Assembly (NCBI GenBank): GCA_002007465.1
Contig: LNAC01000739.1
Coordinates: 65,090-129,089 of the forward strand
Origin: Ailurus styani
Lineage: Eukaryota; Chordata; Mammalia; Carnivora; Ailuridae
Reading direction: 5' to 3'
Length of the DNA stretch: 64,000 nt
Shown here: positions 48,229 to 60,596 of the stretch, in pieces
Position numbering within the stretch: the first letter of the stretch is position 1
How the letters are laid out: each line of letters starts with the position of its first letter
Notes under the pieces: generated by a model
The model's database searches: none
Told to the model about the DNA's origin: nothing
Seen by the model: only the letters and a program-made list of their open reading frames with translations
Made by a program: the position numbers and the translations under genes

Positions 48229-50519
48229 AAAAAAACCTCCCAGCAAAGAGAAGCCCAGGATCAGACGGCTTCACGGGTAAATTCTACCAAACATTCAAGG
48301 AAGAATTAATATCTTCTCTACTTTCACTTACAAAAAATTGAAGAGGGAGCCCCCCAAAACTCATTTTACAAGGCCAGCATTATGCAGATACCAAATCCAC
48401 AAGTAAAGAAAATTTCAGGACAATATCCTTATAGAGATAGAGTTATAAGCATTCTCAACAAAATACTAGCAAACTAAATTCAATAGCACATTGAAAAGAT
48501 GATATACCACGATCAAGTGGAATTTATCCCTCAGATGCAGGGATGTTTCAACTTAGATCAATAAATGTGACACACTACGTAAATAGAATGAAAGACAAAA
48601 ATTATATGATCATCTCAATAGATGCAGATAAAAAATTTGACAAAATTCAACATCTCCAGTCTCTGATATAAACTCTCAATAAATTATGCAGAAAAGAAAT
48701 ATACCTCAACATAATAAAGGCATATACAAGAAGCCCACAACTAACATCATACTCAATGGTAAAGAGCTGAAAGCTTTCCATTTAAGATAAGGAACAAGAA
48801 AAGAGCACCCTCTCTCGTAACTCCCATTCAATACAGTATTGGAAGTCCTAATTAGAGAAGTTCGGCAAGAAAAAGAAATGAAAGGAATCCAAATCAGAAA
48901 GAAAAAAGTAAAATTGTCTCTATTTGCTGATGACATGTCCTTCTATGTAAATACCCTCTAAAGATTCCATCAAAACATTTTTTATCTAATCAATGAATTC
49001 AGTAAAGTTTAAGGATACAAAATCAACATACGAAAATTAGTTGCATTTATATACAGTAACAATACACTATGTAACAAAGGAATTAAGAAAACTATCCCAT
49101 TCATATTAGCATCAAAAATAATAAAATACTTAGGAATAAATTTAACTGATGGAGTGAAAGATCTATAGACTGATAACTATAACACTGATGAAAGAAATTG
49201 AGGACATAAACATATGGAAAGATATTCCATGTACATGAATTGGAAAAAATAATAGTATTAAAATATCCATATTATCCAAAGCCATTTATAGATTCAATAC
49301 AATCCCTACCAAAATCCCAATGGTATTTTTCAAAGAACAGAAAAAACAATTCTAAATCTCCTATGAAATCACAAAGATTCTGAATAGCCAACACAATTTT
49401 AGAGAAGAAACAAACATGGAGGCATCATACTTCCTGATTTCAAGCTGTATTACAAAGCTACAATAATCAAAACAATGTGGTACTGGCATAAAAGCAGATA
49501 CATAACCTGAAGGAGAATTAAGAGTCCAGAAATTCACACAAACACATATGGTTAACTGATATTTGTCAGGGGAGCCAAGAATACTCTATGGGAAAAGGAT
49601 AGTCTCTTCAACAAATGGGAAAACTGGATATCCACATGCCAAAGAATAAAACTGAACACATATGTCACACCACTCACAAAAATGAACTCAAATGGATTAA
49701 GGACTTAAACATAAGACCTGAAAATGTACATTCCTAGAAGAAAACATAGGTAAAAACCTCCTTGACATCAGTCCTGGCAATGACTTTTCGTATATGACAA
49801 TGAAAGCAAAACAAGCTTTTCAACAAGCAACAAAAACCAAAAATCAACAAGCAGGACTACATCAAACTAAATTGACAAAATCAAGGGTAACCTACAGAAT
49901 GGGAGAAAGTATCTGTAAACAATTTATCTGATATGGTAACAAGATATGGTAACATCCAAAAATATTTTTCAAAAGCTCATAAAAGTAATGAAAAAAATGT
50001 TTGTGAAAAGTTGTTAATGTTTGCTAAGAAGCAAATAATCCGATTTAAAAGTGGGCAGAGGACATAAACAGATATTTGTTCAAAGAAATACAAATGGCCA
50101 ACAAATACATGAAAAAGTGCTCAACATCACTAATCATCAGGGAAATGCAAATCAAAACAATAATGAGATATGACCTAACACTTGTTAGAATGGCTATTAT
50201 GGGGGAAAAAAGGTAATAATGCTGAAGACAAAGACAAAAAGAACACTTGTGCACTACTGGAAGGAATATAAACTGGTATAGCCACTGCAAAAATCAGTCT
50301 GAAGTTTTCAAAAAATTTAAAATAAAACTACCACATGACCTAACAATCTCACTGGGTATATATCCAGAGGAATTGAAATCACTATGTTGAAGAGATTCCC
50401 ATGTTTTGTTACAGCATTATTCACAATAGCCAAGATACAGAAACAACTTATGTGTTGACTGATGGGTGAATAAATAAAATGTGGTATATATAAATAAAAA
50501 TATAAAAAATATATAAAAA

Positions 50520-50521
<2 letters not shown>

Positions 50522-50557
<36 letters not shown>
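50522..50557. repeat. (AC)18 microsatellite
   Basis: Eighteen AC units sit within the L1 C-terminal region where related copies read 'tatatgtatacaatggaata'. It is an expansion of the L1's own short TA/CA run. Confidence 0.97.
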
Positions 50558-50560
<3 letters not shown>

Positions 50561-50756
50561 AATATTATTCAGCCATAAAAAAGAAGGAAATCCAATCACT
50601 TGTGACACAGATGGATCATGGGGGGATTATGCTAAGTGAAATATATCAGAGAAAGACAAATACTATATAATCTCACTTATTATATGGAATCTAAAAATAT
50701 TTAACCCACAGAAACAGAAAATAGAACTGAGAGAATTAGCATGTCATTGGGCTGCT

Positions 50757-51080
50757 TAGTCCAGAAAGAACCCATCACCCAAGATTTGGAGCTGGAGGAG
50801 TAGAACCTGGAGTAGAACTTCCATCACACCTGGAGTGGAACTTCCATCATACTGATCTGAGGACAAAGGGAAAGGTTTGTGGCTCAAATGCCATAGGTTC
50901 TTCAGTGTTCTTACAAGAACTGTGTAAATTTTATTAAATATACTTATCTCCATGTGCTCTATGCTCTCAGGACAATTTTCACAGTTTAAATGGTCTTTAA
51001 AAAATATAATGTTCATCAACTTTCATTGTTTTGTCAGGGAACAGGTCTGTGGAGCTTGTCATGGTGCCATTTCAAAAGTC
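50757..51080 (-). other. unexplained stretch with an 87-codon - frame
   Basis: Between the old L1 end and a SINE. A - strand frame at 50756-51019 is open for 87 codons and includes FPLSSDQYDG and LQILGDGFFLD. A 23-bp unit beginning CCTGGAGTAGAACTTCCATC is repeated at 50806-50828 and 50829-50851. I do not recognise the protein or a repeat family. It could be a decayed processed pseudogene, but no poly(A) is seen. Confidence 0.3.
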
Positions 51081-51090
51081 AAGTTCCTTG

Positions 51091-51326
51091 TTTTTTTGGT
51101 TTTGTTTGTTTGTTTTTTAAAGATTTGTTTATCTGTGTGTGAGAGAGAGAAAGAGAGTGTGTGCAAGCAGGGAGAGGGACAGAAGGAGAGGGAAAGAATC
51201 CTCAAGCAGGGTCCCTGCTTGAGTGTGGAGCCCAACACAGGGCTTGAGATCCCAGGACCCTGAGATCATGACGTGAGCTGAAACCAAGAGTTGGACTCTT
51301 AACCAACTGAACCACGCAGACACCCC
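51091..51326 (-). mobile_element. CAN SINE, old
   Basis: Antisense SINE of the older 'agttggactcttaacc' type. The exact TSD AAGTTCCTTG is at 51081-51090 and 51327-51336. Confidence 0.95.
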
Positions 51327-51336
51327 AAGTTCCTTG

Positions 51337-51914
51337 CTTCTTAACTACAAATTATATGGAAACTCAAGTGAAGGAAAACAATCCATCAAAAAGAAAATGG
51401 AATAAACTGAGTTTTGGGTTTCACATAAAATCATGTTAACAATAGCATATGGTACAACTGTTCTTATTCTATGTGTCTTTTAAATACACAAAGAACGTAA
51501 AGCTTTATGTTCTGTATTTGTAAGCTGCGGTGTTGAAATTTTCAATTATAATTTTTTATGCAGCAATCAACAATTGAGAAAGAAATATATAAAAGTTCTA
51601 AGTCATAACATATTTTGAGAATATTTATCTCAATAGCTAACAGTATACAGATGAGCTGTTGGAATGGGAAGTTTAGAAGAGTCATTGCATTAACCTGTAA
51701 GAATTATAAAGACTTTTTGTTTTTTCTGATATTTTATTTCTCTCATCCTCAACTACATAACACAAAAACTGAGATAGTATTTAAATTTATTGATAATTTG
51801 GACAATCAAGGAAATATTTATAATTTAAGTAAATCAAATAAATATGACAGAAATACTAGTCAAAATACTTAAAAGGAGACATAAATCAGATTAGTTGTTT
51901 TCATCTTAATCTTT
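51337..51914. other. unassigned intergenic DNA
   Basis: No gene or repeat recognised. Confidence 0.45.
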
Positions 51915-51930
51915 AAAACTACATGGCTGG

Positions 51931-52146
51931 GGCGCCTGGGTGGCTCAGTGGGTTAAAGCCTCTGCTTTCGGCTCAGGTCATGATCTCAGCGTCCTGGGAT
52001 CGAGGCCCACGTCGGGCTCTCTGCTCAGCAGGGAGCCTGCTTCCTCCTCTCCCTGTCTCTCTGCCTGCCTCTCTGCCTACTTGTAATCTCTCTCTCTCTC
52101 TGTGTCAAATGAATAAATAAAATCTTAAAAAAAAAAAATAAAAAAT
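51931..52146 (+). mobile_element. CAN SINE, young subtype B
   Basis: Full-length sense SINE (CTCAGCGTCCTGGGATCGAG, CTACTTGTAATCTCTCTC, TGTGTCAAATGAATAAATAA). The exact 16-bp TSD AAAACTACATGGCTGG is at 51915-51930 and 52147-52162. Confidence 0.98.
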
Positions 52147-52162
52147 AAAACTACATGGCTGG

Positions 52163-54352
52163 TTTGTTGCCTTAAAATCAAATAATTTATATAATTTTTT
52201 ATAGTCCTTAACACTTTATTTTAAATTGGGAAACTCTAAGTAGTAGTCTACTGAAGTAATTTGATGTATTGAAATTTTACTTCTAATAAAACATTTCCTC
52301 ATTATTTTTAAGTCAAGAATCAATTGGAATCATCCCTAATCAACAGACTCACCACTGTATTTCTATTGTGCTTGTTTTCTCCTTTTTCCCTTCTGTACAC
52401 CATCATTAGATTGACTTTGTATGAGCAATTGTCTTTTGGAAATCTAATAAAAATATAATTATTTTATACATAATTTTTTTGTAGTTCTTTAGTGAAAAAG
52501 GTTATCACATCAATCTCAGATTGTCTGATATTTCAGTTTCTAAATTATACTACTACTCCTACCTCCATTTAGAGTATTTTCTTTGGCAATGATTAGAAAA
52601 AGTATTAATAATGACTTCCAGAGAAGTACAAGCCAACCTCATGAAAACTGGATGATGGAGACAAAAGAACTCTGCTAAGTCATCCATAGCTTTGCAACTC
52701 TGACTGAAAATCTTCAATTAGAAAATTTCTGTTCAGTGATAGCAAACCATTTCATTTGTAATGTTTTTATAAGATCATAATTCTAACATACATTCTTTCA
52801 TGGGTCATATCTGTAATTTTTTAAAAAATATCAAAAGATAACAATTCTTTCTGGAAATGTATCGCAAAGACACCAGTTCTGAGATAATTTATTTTTAACA
52901 AACTGCCTTCTACCATAAAGGGCCTAAGGTCAAAATTCTGTCAACATACCTTTATCTTGATAGAAATAATTGTGTTTCTCTGGGTTTTACTCTCTTTACT
53001 GGTAACTAATGGACCATGTTGACTGGAGGTACTGTTTAAGTGACAGGAAGTTTCTGATTCACAAACCACACGTCACAATAAATAAACAATCAGAACTTTA
53101 CCTAATCTACTCTAACCTCTTAGTTTTACTATTTAAAAAATTGAGGCTCAGAAGGTGAATGCGCCCACCATGATTTCTAACAGGGCTGTTTCTAAGAGAA
53201 CAAGGAACCTCATTCCACTTCACTGCTCCTTTACATCATTTGCCTACACTTTAAACAGCTTTTGTAAGTACAATTAGAAAATATAGCTAGAGAGAATTTT
53301 ATGAATATTTCTTGCCTCAATCAGTGTTTCAGAATCCCTTACACCATGCATTTTGAAGCACAGGAGCATTTATCTTGAATTCATATTACTGTAATGACCA
53401 TCTGTACCTGCAAGTCTACGGCTATTGCTTAGCGCCACTATATTATCTCCAAACCATATATTGGGATTTGTTTTGCCTGGACAATCTGAATTGTCTATTA
53501 AGAAAACTTGAATTCAATGAATAATCTTAAAACTCTCTGCTTCCTTTCTTTGTCTAGACATGATTTTTAATGCATTTTCATTTTATTTAGACAAATGAAA
53601 ATATTACAACATATGGATATCTGCTTTTCTCAGATTACTTTATTTGTCATAGTTATCATAGGATCTCTGTTTCTATGTAGGAATTCAAATGCAATTTCCA
53701 CAACACTGGAACTGAAGAACAGAAAGGATGATTTAGATCATATCCTGGTTTGATATTCCAATGGATTATAATAAAAGGTAAAGTAATAGCTATGCTCACT
53801 TGAAAACTGATGATTTTTACTTCCTTTTCCATATGCCTACCCCATATTAAAATGTATCTTTTTGCAAATCCCATTTCTTTAGATCTGAGATAGGAATAGA
53901 GAAATTATGAGTTAACTAGATGAGGAATTTAGTTTTATACCTCTGATAGAAAAAATAATTTAACAAAAGCCAAATCTGTGTAAAAGTTAAACATCTAAAT
54001 AACCTAAAAGCTTAACTCTGATGTTATTTTTACTCTAATGTTATTGTCATTGAGGCCAATGGAGCGTATTATTCTTTCAACATTTATGGAACATGTACAA
54101 TGTAAAGTACCCCATGAGCTAGTAGTGAGTGTACAAAAATGAATTATAAAGGATCAGTGCCTTTAGGGAAATAACTATGTATTTTAAAAAATTATGTATA
54201 AAAAATGTCTAACAATAATTTATTGAGGTTCACTTTGGAGAATGAATGAATAGTAAATAAGAATATGTTATCTGAAAACTAACATTATACCACTGATTAA
54301 TGAACTGAGCACTTACAAAGTGCCAGACTCTGCCTGCATTAGTTAATTTTTT
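52163..54352. other. unassigned intergenic DNA
   Basis: About 2.2 kb, repeat-poor apart from the MIR relic at 53085. No gene recognised. Confidence 0.5.
53085..53225 (-). mobile_element. MIR relic
   Basis: 'actatttaaaaaattgaggc' followed by 'tcagaaggtgaatg' matches the reversed MIR core (CCATTTTACAGATGAGG, AAACTGAGGCTCAGAGAGG). Short and diverged. Confidence 0.5.
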
Positions 54353-54367
54353 CTAAAAAGTCTACTT

Positions 54368-54524
54368 TAAAAAGAAAAAGATTTTATTTATTTATTTGAG
54401 AGAGCACAAAGGTGGGGAAGAGGGGCAGAGGGAAAGGTATAGGAGTCTCACATAGGGCTTAATCCCACGACACTGAGATCATGAACTGAGCTGAAGGCAG
54501 ACACTTAACCAACTCAGCTAGCCC
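54368..54524 (-). mobile_element. CAN SINE, shortened
   Basis: Antisense SINE (GATTTTATTTATTTATTTGA; CCAACTCAGCTAGCCC), about 40 bp shorter than its neighbours in the CT-rich region. TSD CTAAAAAGTCTACTT at 54353-54367 and CTAAAAAGACTACTA at 54525-54539. Confidence 0.92.
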
Positions 54525-54544
54525 CTAAAAAGACTACTATGTAA

Positions 54545-55990
54545 GGGCAGTTTTGATTTACGACAAAGTTAGGAGAAAAATTTCTCATACATGCATAGTC
54601 TTACAGGAGAAAGAGATTTCTCATACATGCATAGTCTCACACATGCATAACCTCTCCCCCTTATCAATATCACCAACCAGCATGGTACTTTCTACCAAGG
54701 ATGAACCTACAGTGACACACCGTAATCATCTGAAGTCCACAGTTTACCTTGGGGTTCAATCTTGGTATTATGACCTGCTTTTTATTCAAGTTGTTTGTTT
54801 TCTAATGATTGAATTTTAAGAGCTATTTGTATAATTTGAAAAACAGTCCTATCAGATATTTGCCAATATTTTTTCCCACTCTCTGGCTTGTCTGCTCAAT
54901 GTCTTGATGTTCTCTTTTGTAAAGCAGAGTTTTAAATTTTGATAACATTTATCTCATCAATTATTTCTTTCATGGATTGGTCTTTTGCATTATATTTAAA
55001 AAACATCACTGGGGAGCCTGGGTGGCTCAGTTGGTTAAGTGTCTGCCTTCAGCTCAGGTCATGATCCCAGGGTCCTGGGATTGAGCCCCATGTCAAGCTC
55101 CCTGCGCAGTAGGGGTCTGCTTCTCCCTCTCCCTCTACTTGCCACTCTCCCTACTCATGCTGTCTCTCTGTCAAATAATGAATGAATGAATGAATGAAAA
55201 ACTTCACCATACCTAAGATCATGTAGATTTTTCCTATTTATCATCTAGAAATTTTATATTTACATGTAGATCTATGATCCATTTTGAGTTAATTTTTGTG
55301 AAAGTTGTAAGGTCTTTGTCTACGTTCATTGTTTTGCATGCGAATATCCAGTTGCTTCAGCACCATTTGTTGAAGAGACTACTTTTGCTCCACTATCTTG
55401 CCTTTGCTCCTTTATCGAAGATCAGTCAATTACATTTATGGGGGTTCATTTCTGGGCTTTCTAGTCTCTTCCACTGATGTATTTGTCTATTCTTTGCTAA
55501 TACCACATTGTCTTCATTATTGTAGCTTTATAGTAAGTCTTAAAGTAGGACAGTGTCAGTTCTTTAAGTTCTTCTCTTTCAATATTACATTGGCTATTTG
55601 GGGTCTTTTGCCTCTCTCTATAAACTTTAGAATCAGTTTATAAATAACTTGCTGGGATTTTGATTGACATTGCATTGAATTTATAGGTCAAGTTGGAAAA
55701 AAATGACATCTTGATAATACTGAGTCTTCCTATCTGTGAACACAGAATTTCTCTCCATTTATTTAGTTCTTCTTTGATTTCTTTCATCAAAGTTTTATAG
55801 TATTTCCCATATAGATCTTGCACATATTTTTTCAGATTTATACCTAATCATTGCATTTTGGATGTGCTAATATAAATGGTAAGTGTCTTTAATTTCAAAT
55901 CTCACTATTTACTGTTGGTATGTAGGAAAGCAACTGACCTATTAACCTTGGATCCTACAAATTTGCTATAATTTCTCATTCTACCTGGGA
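54545..55990 (-). mobile_element. old L1M, antisense, split by a SINE
   Basis: Left: reversed 3' UTR ('gatttacgacaaagttagg', 'aagtccacagtttaccttgg', 'cacatgcataacctctccc'). Right: reversed ORF2 ('cagcaccatttgttgaagag', 'ttcatttctgggctttctag', 'gatgtatttgtctattcttt', 'ttgattgacattgcattgaa', 'ctccatttatttagttcttc'). A SINE at 55010 interrupts it. Decayed. Confidence 0.85.
55010..55196 (+). mobile_element. CAN SINE with a (GAAT)n tail
   Basis: Sense SINE (GAGCCTGGGTGGCTCAGTTG), tail replaced by AATGAATGAATGAATGAATG. TSD AAAAAACATCAC at 54998-55009 and AAAAACTTCACC after. Confidence 0.93.
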
Positions 55991-56440
55991 ACTCTTTGTC
56001 CAAAATGAGTTTCAAGGGGATATCTGCCAATATGTGAAACAGATGAGAAGAGAGTTGCTTTGGTCAATAGGTTTAGAGAGGTGCTATTTCTTAAATTTTT
56101 AAACATTTTATATTCAAATACATATTGCACTTCCTAGGTGAATAATAGTTTCACTGATTTTTATTTTATCATTACAGTTAAACTAATTTTTAATTCACAG
56201 AGGACTGATTATAAGCTTGTCCATTTTTAATGCTTCATCAATATCTACATATTTACATTACTACTTGATTTTTTCTTAAAGTTACCATAGGCTTAATTCA
56301 GAAACCCAAGGCAGTTATGAGTTTTCTTCATCTCCCTGAACTGTTCCATGTTTATAGATAACCTAAGCATAGGTAAGGGAGTAGAAAAGCTCTGAAATTT
56401 AAACTTCTCTTATGTTCCATATATTAGCTCTGGGACTTTG
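55991..56440. other. unassigned intergenic DNA
   Basis: Nothing recognised. Confidence 0.45.
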
Positions 56441-56449
56441 TAAAGGGAG

Positions 56450-56725
56450 GTGAATTTATGTTTTGAGTATTTACTATGTGGTAGGTACTGTGTTAAACAT
56501 TCTATATATGCTGTATTTCATCTTCATCATACATTTTAAAGCAAATATTATTTATCTGAGTGTATATCTAATGAAGATAATGAGGATAAAACTTAGAGAA
56601 ATTGAATGGTTTATCAAAACAATAAAATTAGCAATACCTTAAAATTAAAATTAGTGTCTACCTTGGGATTGAATCTATATTTGAGCCACTCCACAGATTG
56701 CTAATTATTTACCACATACAGCAGT
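56450..56725 (-). mobile_element. MIR relic
   Basis: 'atttactatgtggtaggtac', 'tgtgttaaacattctatat', 'tatttcatcttcatcataca', 'aaaacttagagaaattgaat', 'ggtttatcaaaacaataaaa', 'tgggattgaatctatatttg' follow the reversed MIR consensus in order. Confidence 0.75.
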
Positions 56726-57298
56726 TATTTAACTTCATGAAATCTTCTGTGGAAATAGGATTTGTTATAGGACTATTTTATAGCTCTATCAATTAGCATA
56801 TGTTAATGCACTGTAGGGGTAATAGGGGTTCAACAAATGATGGCTTCTCAGTTCTCCATCCTCTCTCTCCTGTTGTGTCTCCCCTTTTTTATACCCTCTT
56901 TTAAAAATTCTTATGGCCAGAACCTTAATTAATAATATTTGAAGATATTTAATATACATCTAAAACCAAGATGAGGTAAAAACAAAACGTACAGATGATA
57001 AGAGATGTTTAGTTGTCAATATCCAAAAACCAAAAAATATACAAAATCTAATGAATGGTATTTCCGGTTAAATATAACAATATTAATAACAATCACATAC
57101 ACATATTTCCATTCAAAATAATAAATTTTCATTTTCATTTTATTTTGTTGAATGACAAAGAAACTGTTAACAACCCATTTCCCACTGTCAAGTAAGTTTT
57201 GGAGTTATAGAGGAAGAACTTCATAAAACATATATTTTTGGACACATGAACTAAGCAAGAGAACATTTAAGAACAAATTTAAGAACAAAAAAGACTAT
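56726..57298. other. unassigned intergenic DNA
   Basis: AT-rich. An 'agaacaaattta' triplication lies just before the L1 insertion. Nothing else recognised. Confidence 0.45.
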
Positions 57299-57935
57299 CC
57301 ATCATCAAAAAGAATGAAATTTGCCATTTGCAAAGATGTGGATAGAGCTGGAGTGTATTATGCTAAGTAAAATAACCTAGTCGGAGAAAGACAAATACCA
57401 TATGATTTCACTCATATGTGTAATTTAAGAAACAAAACAGATGAACATATGGAAAGGGGGAAAATAAAAAAAGGAGGAAAACAAACCCTAAGAGACTTCT
57501 TTTTTTTTTCTTTTTTCAATTTTATTTATTTATTTGACAGAGAGAGAGAGAGAGATCACAAGTAGGCAGAGAGGCAGGCAGAGAGAGAGGAGGAAGCAGG
57601 CTCCCTGCTGAGCAAGAAGCCCGATGTGGGGCTCGATCCCAGGACCCTGAGATCATGACCTGAGCAGAAGGCAGAGGCTTTAACCCACTGAGCCACCCAG
57701 GTACCTTTCCTAAGCGAACTTCTAATGACAGAGAACAAACTGAGGGTTGATGGAGGAGAGGTGGATGGGGGATGGGATAGATGGGTGATGGGTATTAAGG
57801 AGGGCACTTATGATAAGCACTGGGTATTGTATATAAGTGATGAATCACTGAATTCTACTCCTGAAACCCATATTGTACTGTGTCTTAACTAACTGGAATT
57901 TAAATAAAGGATTTAAAAAAATAAAGTGAAAGTAT
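57299..57935 (+). mobile_element. L1 3' end, 5'-truncated, split by a SINE
   Basis: Starts at 'catcaaaaagaatgaaattt' of the ORF2 end, then 'ttcactcatatgtgtaattt', 'gagggttgatggaggagag', 'gatgggtattaaggagggca', ending 'aactggaatttaaataaagg'. A young-type L1 3' UTR, close to the one at 12.7-14.7 kb. Confidence 0.93.
57501..57708 (-). mobile_element. CAN SINE in the L1 3' UTR
   Basis: Antisense young SINE. TSD CCTAAGAGACTTCT at 57487-57500 and CCTAAGCGAACTTCT at 57709-57723. The AG run GACAGAGAGAGAGAGAGAGA marks the reversed CT-rich body. Confidence 0.96.
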
Positions 57936-58123
57936 AAAAAAATTAAAAAATAAAGAAATACTGAAATTAATAGGTCCTTTTACCTTATAGTTAAAGACTT
58001 TTAGATACACACTTGAATAAATGTGTCACATTTGAAAAGGGAAAAGGAGACGGAAGGGAATCCCATTTTGTGAAATGATTCTTGGTATCTTTTTCCCTAC
58101 TTCCCTGCTTTTAATGTCAGTTT

Positions 58124-58311
58124 TTTTAGATGTTATCAATTTATTAGAGAGAGAGAGAATGAACATGAGCAGGGGTGGGGGAAGGAAAGAGGGAGAGGGA
58201 GAAGAAGACTCCCCAGTGAGCAGGGAGCCCATTGTGGGGCTCAATCCCAGGACCCCTGAACCCTGGGATCATGACCTGAAGCAAAGGCAACTGCTTAACC
58301 TACCAAGCCAC
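58124..58311 (-). mobile_element. CAN SINE
   Basis: Antisense SINE with a short internal duplication of the B-box region (CCCAGGACCCCTGAACCCTG). TSD GCTTTTAATGTCAGTTT at the left and GCTTTAATGTCAGTTT at the right. Confidence 0.94.
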
Positions 58312-58330
58312 GCTTTAATGTCAGTTTCTT

Positions 58331-58933
58331 GAGTTAATATCACTACTAAAAAAAAGTTTAGTGGAATTTTTAATAAAACTGCTTCAGAGTTAATTTTGAA
58401 ATGGGTTTTTCTAAATAGTGCTATATGTACTTTAACAATTTCTACAGAAAAAGGTTTACAAAGCAGCAAGATTTAAGACAAATACCAGTGATCACTTTGG
58501 TTTGGCTGAATTTATTTTCCTCAAGTAATTTCTGAAATTGTTTTTGTGGATTTATATTTCATTTTAATTGAGACAAAATGAGCAGTGTCAGGTGAGATAT
58601 TGATTGCTTTTTAAATATGCTGACAGGGAAATATATCTTATTAGATAGTTGCTGGATTTACTTCTTAAATGGACCTGCATCTTTAATAAAGCATTTAAAA
58701 TATATTGACTAAATATTAAATATCTATCAAGAACTTTTTAAATCTGTATTTTAACACCTCATTTTAATTAAAATGTTTCTAATTTTACTTGAGAGAACAA
58801 GAAATTTAATTGGTTTCTCTCAATATTTTTATTTGTCTATTTCATTTCTCTGTAATTGCAGTAAGATACAGCTGTTCTCATTCAATTAATCTACTCCTAG
58901 GAAAACATATATGACTTATGTAAGCAACTAAAT
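58331..58933. other. unassigned intergenic DNA
   Basis: Nothing recognised. Confidence 0.45.
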
Positions 58934-58947
58934 AAGAGTAAACATCT

Positions 58948-59141
58948 GGGCGCCTGGGTGGCTCAGTGGGTTAAAGCCTCTGCTTTCGGCTCAGGTCATG
59001 ATCTCAGGGTCCTGGGATCGAGGCCCGCATCGGGCTCTCTGCTCGGCAGGGAGCCTGCTTCCCCCCCTCTCTCTGCCTGCCTCTCTGCCTCCTTGTGATC
59101 TCTCTCCCTCTGTGAAATAAATAAAATCTTTAAAAAAAAAA
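58948..59141 (+). mobile_element. CAN SINE, young subtype A
   Basis: Full-length sense SINE. The exact TSD AAGAGTAAACATCT is at 58934-58947 and 59142-59155. It is nearly identical to the copies at 8669, 33417 and 44289. Confidence 0.98.
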
Positions 59142-59155
59142 AAGAGTAAACATCT

Positions 59156-59929
59156 GAAATTTGCATTTCTGGCACTCTAGTAGAAGCAACTTCTGTATTT
59201 TAACACATAACATATATAACATATAACATATTTTAACATATAACTTCTATATTTTTAACATAGAAATCAATTACCCAAAAGTGATTTCTACTCATGTTTT
59301 CAAGTAAATGCTATATTGTATAAAGCTATAATTCTGCTTATTGGTTAAAATCTAGGATGGATATTGTAACAGGATTTAATCTTCTTGAATTTCACTTTTG
59401 ACAAAGATGATCAAAATTACTCAGTAAAGTCACTGCCTGACCAATTGCTGCTGATGGCTGCCTTTTTGTTCAGAGAGACTCTAAAGCAACTATCCTATTG
59501 TGCTTCCCCATGATTGAGAGCATAAAAATCAACAACAGAGAAATTAATGTCAACAAACATACCAGAGTTTAGGTTTCACACCTAATTTTAGGTTATTTTA
59601 AATATTTTTCAAAATATTATTATGAGGAGCGTCAAGGCCAGTCCCACAGAAGATATTTGTAGTGGTCTCCAGGAGCAATGGTTGAAAGACTGAGATAAGG
59701 GATAGCTGCCTTCACTCAATGATATGTTGGTTTGCAGCTATCTCGGTATCCATTCTTTTGTTTTACTAGATAATTGCTTAATGAATAAGAAGTTTCTCAG
59801 CTGTTCCATACCTATAAATTTTCATAGACTGATTTCCAGGAGACAAGACTGTCTTCACTGTGGTTCTGAGAATTAAAGTATTACCATGGTGGGTGGGGGG
59901 AGATGGGGGGTTAGGTGAGGAGGAGACTG
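59156..59929. other. unassigned DNA with an AT-rich short repeat
   Basis: 59197-59245 is a degenerate (TAACATA)n run. 59889-59911 is G-rich. No gene recognised; it leads into the L1 5' region. Confidence 0.5.
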
Positions 59930-60144
59930 ATTATCATCAGGTCCCAGGAGTTCAGCTAGATAGTTATCAAACCATTCTAAACACCTACAAATTCAACAGG
60001 AGATCAAAGAGAAGAAGAACAGCAATTCTATGAACATAAATTGACCACTTTCTGGAAGTTTCGGGTCTTTTCTGATTTGGTTAGTGTATATTTTTCTGGG
60101 GTCGTTGCTACCCTTTTAATATTTTGTTCTCTCATTCATCTATT

Positions 60145-60331
60145 TGTTTTTTAAGATTTTATTTATTTATTTGAGGGAGAGAGAAAGAGAAAGCATGAGA
60201 GGGGAGAAGGTCAGAGGGAGAAGCAGACTCCCTGAGGAGCTAAGACCCCGATGTGGGACTCAATCCTGGAACTCTGGGATCATGACCTGAGCTGAAGGCA
60301 GTTGCTTAACCAACTGAGCAACACAGGTGCC
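60145..60331 (-). mobile_element. CAN SINE in the L1 5' region
   Basis: Antisense SINE (TTAAGATTTTATTTATTTAT; ACTGAGCAACACAGGTGCC). The near-exact TSD CTCATTCATCTATT is at 60131-60144 and 60332-60345. It sits 15 bp before the ORF1 ATG. Confidence 0.95.
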
Positions 60332-60359
60332 CTCATTCATCTATTCTTATCTGGATAAA

Positions 60360-60596
60360 ATGACAAGGTGGAAAAACTCACCACACACAAAAAAAGAACA
60401 AGAGGTAGTACTGACGGATAGGGACCTAGTCAATGTGTACATTAGTAATATGTCAGAACTAGAGTTCAGAATGATGATTACCAAGGTGCTAGCTGGGCTT
60501 GAAAAAAGCATGGAAGATATTAGAGAATTCCTTTCTGAAGAAATAAAATCCCTTTCTGAAAAAATAAAAGAACCATATCTAACCAAGTTGAAATAA
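60360..60596 (+). pseudogene. L1 ORF1 N-terminal fragment
   Basis: 78 codons from the ATG at 60360. The protein starts MTRWKNSPHTKKEQEVVLT, followed by a charged segment with heptad-like leucines (LAGLEKSMEDIREFLSEEIK), as in the ORF1p coiled coil that trimerises the RNA-binding protein. It stops at 60594-60596. The rest of ORF1 continues in other frames to about 60930 with stops, and the RRM and C-terminal domain are absent. I use the ATG after the SINE duplication because the upstream codons are SINE sequence. Confidence 0.88.

Larger units (their letters stand above)
46010..50730 (+). mobile_element. old L1: 5' region fused to ORF2, ORF1 missing
   Basis: 46010-47228 is GC-richer and resembles an old L1M 5' UTR ('tagagtagaagatcccagcc', 'aattagacagctgtccatga', 'gaggaccc' blocks, degenerate CCCTGACTCCTATCAC units). 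It then jumps to ORF2 at the endonuclease end ('ctccaggacagatcatatat'), skipping ORF1 and most of the endonuclease. After that come RT (FADD at 48923-48934), the C-terminal domain and 3' end ('tcagagaaagacaaatacta'). Frameshifts and stops are abundant. A SINE at 48044 and a CA tract at 50522 interrupt it. Confidence 0.85.

Noticed and set aside
59889..59911. G-quadruplex
   Set aside because: Only three runs of three or more Gs are separated by loops, so the standard four-run pattern is not met.
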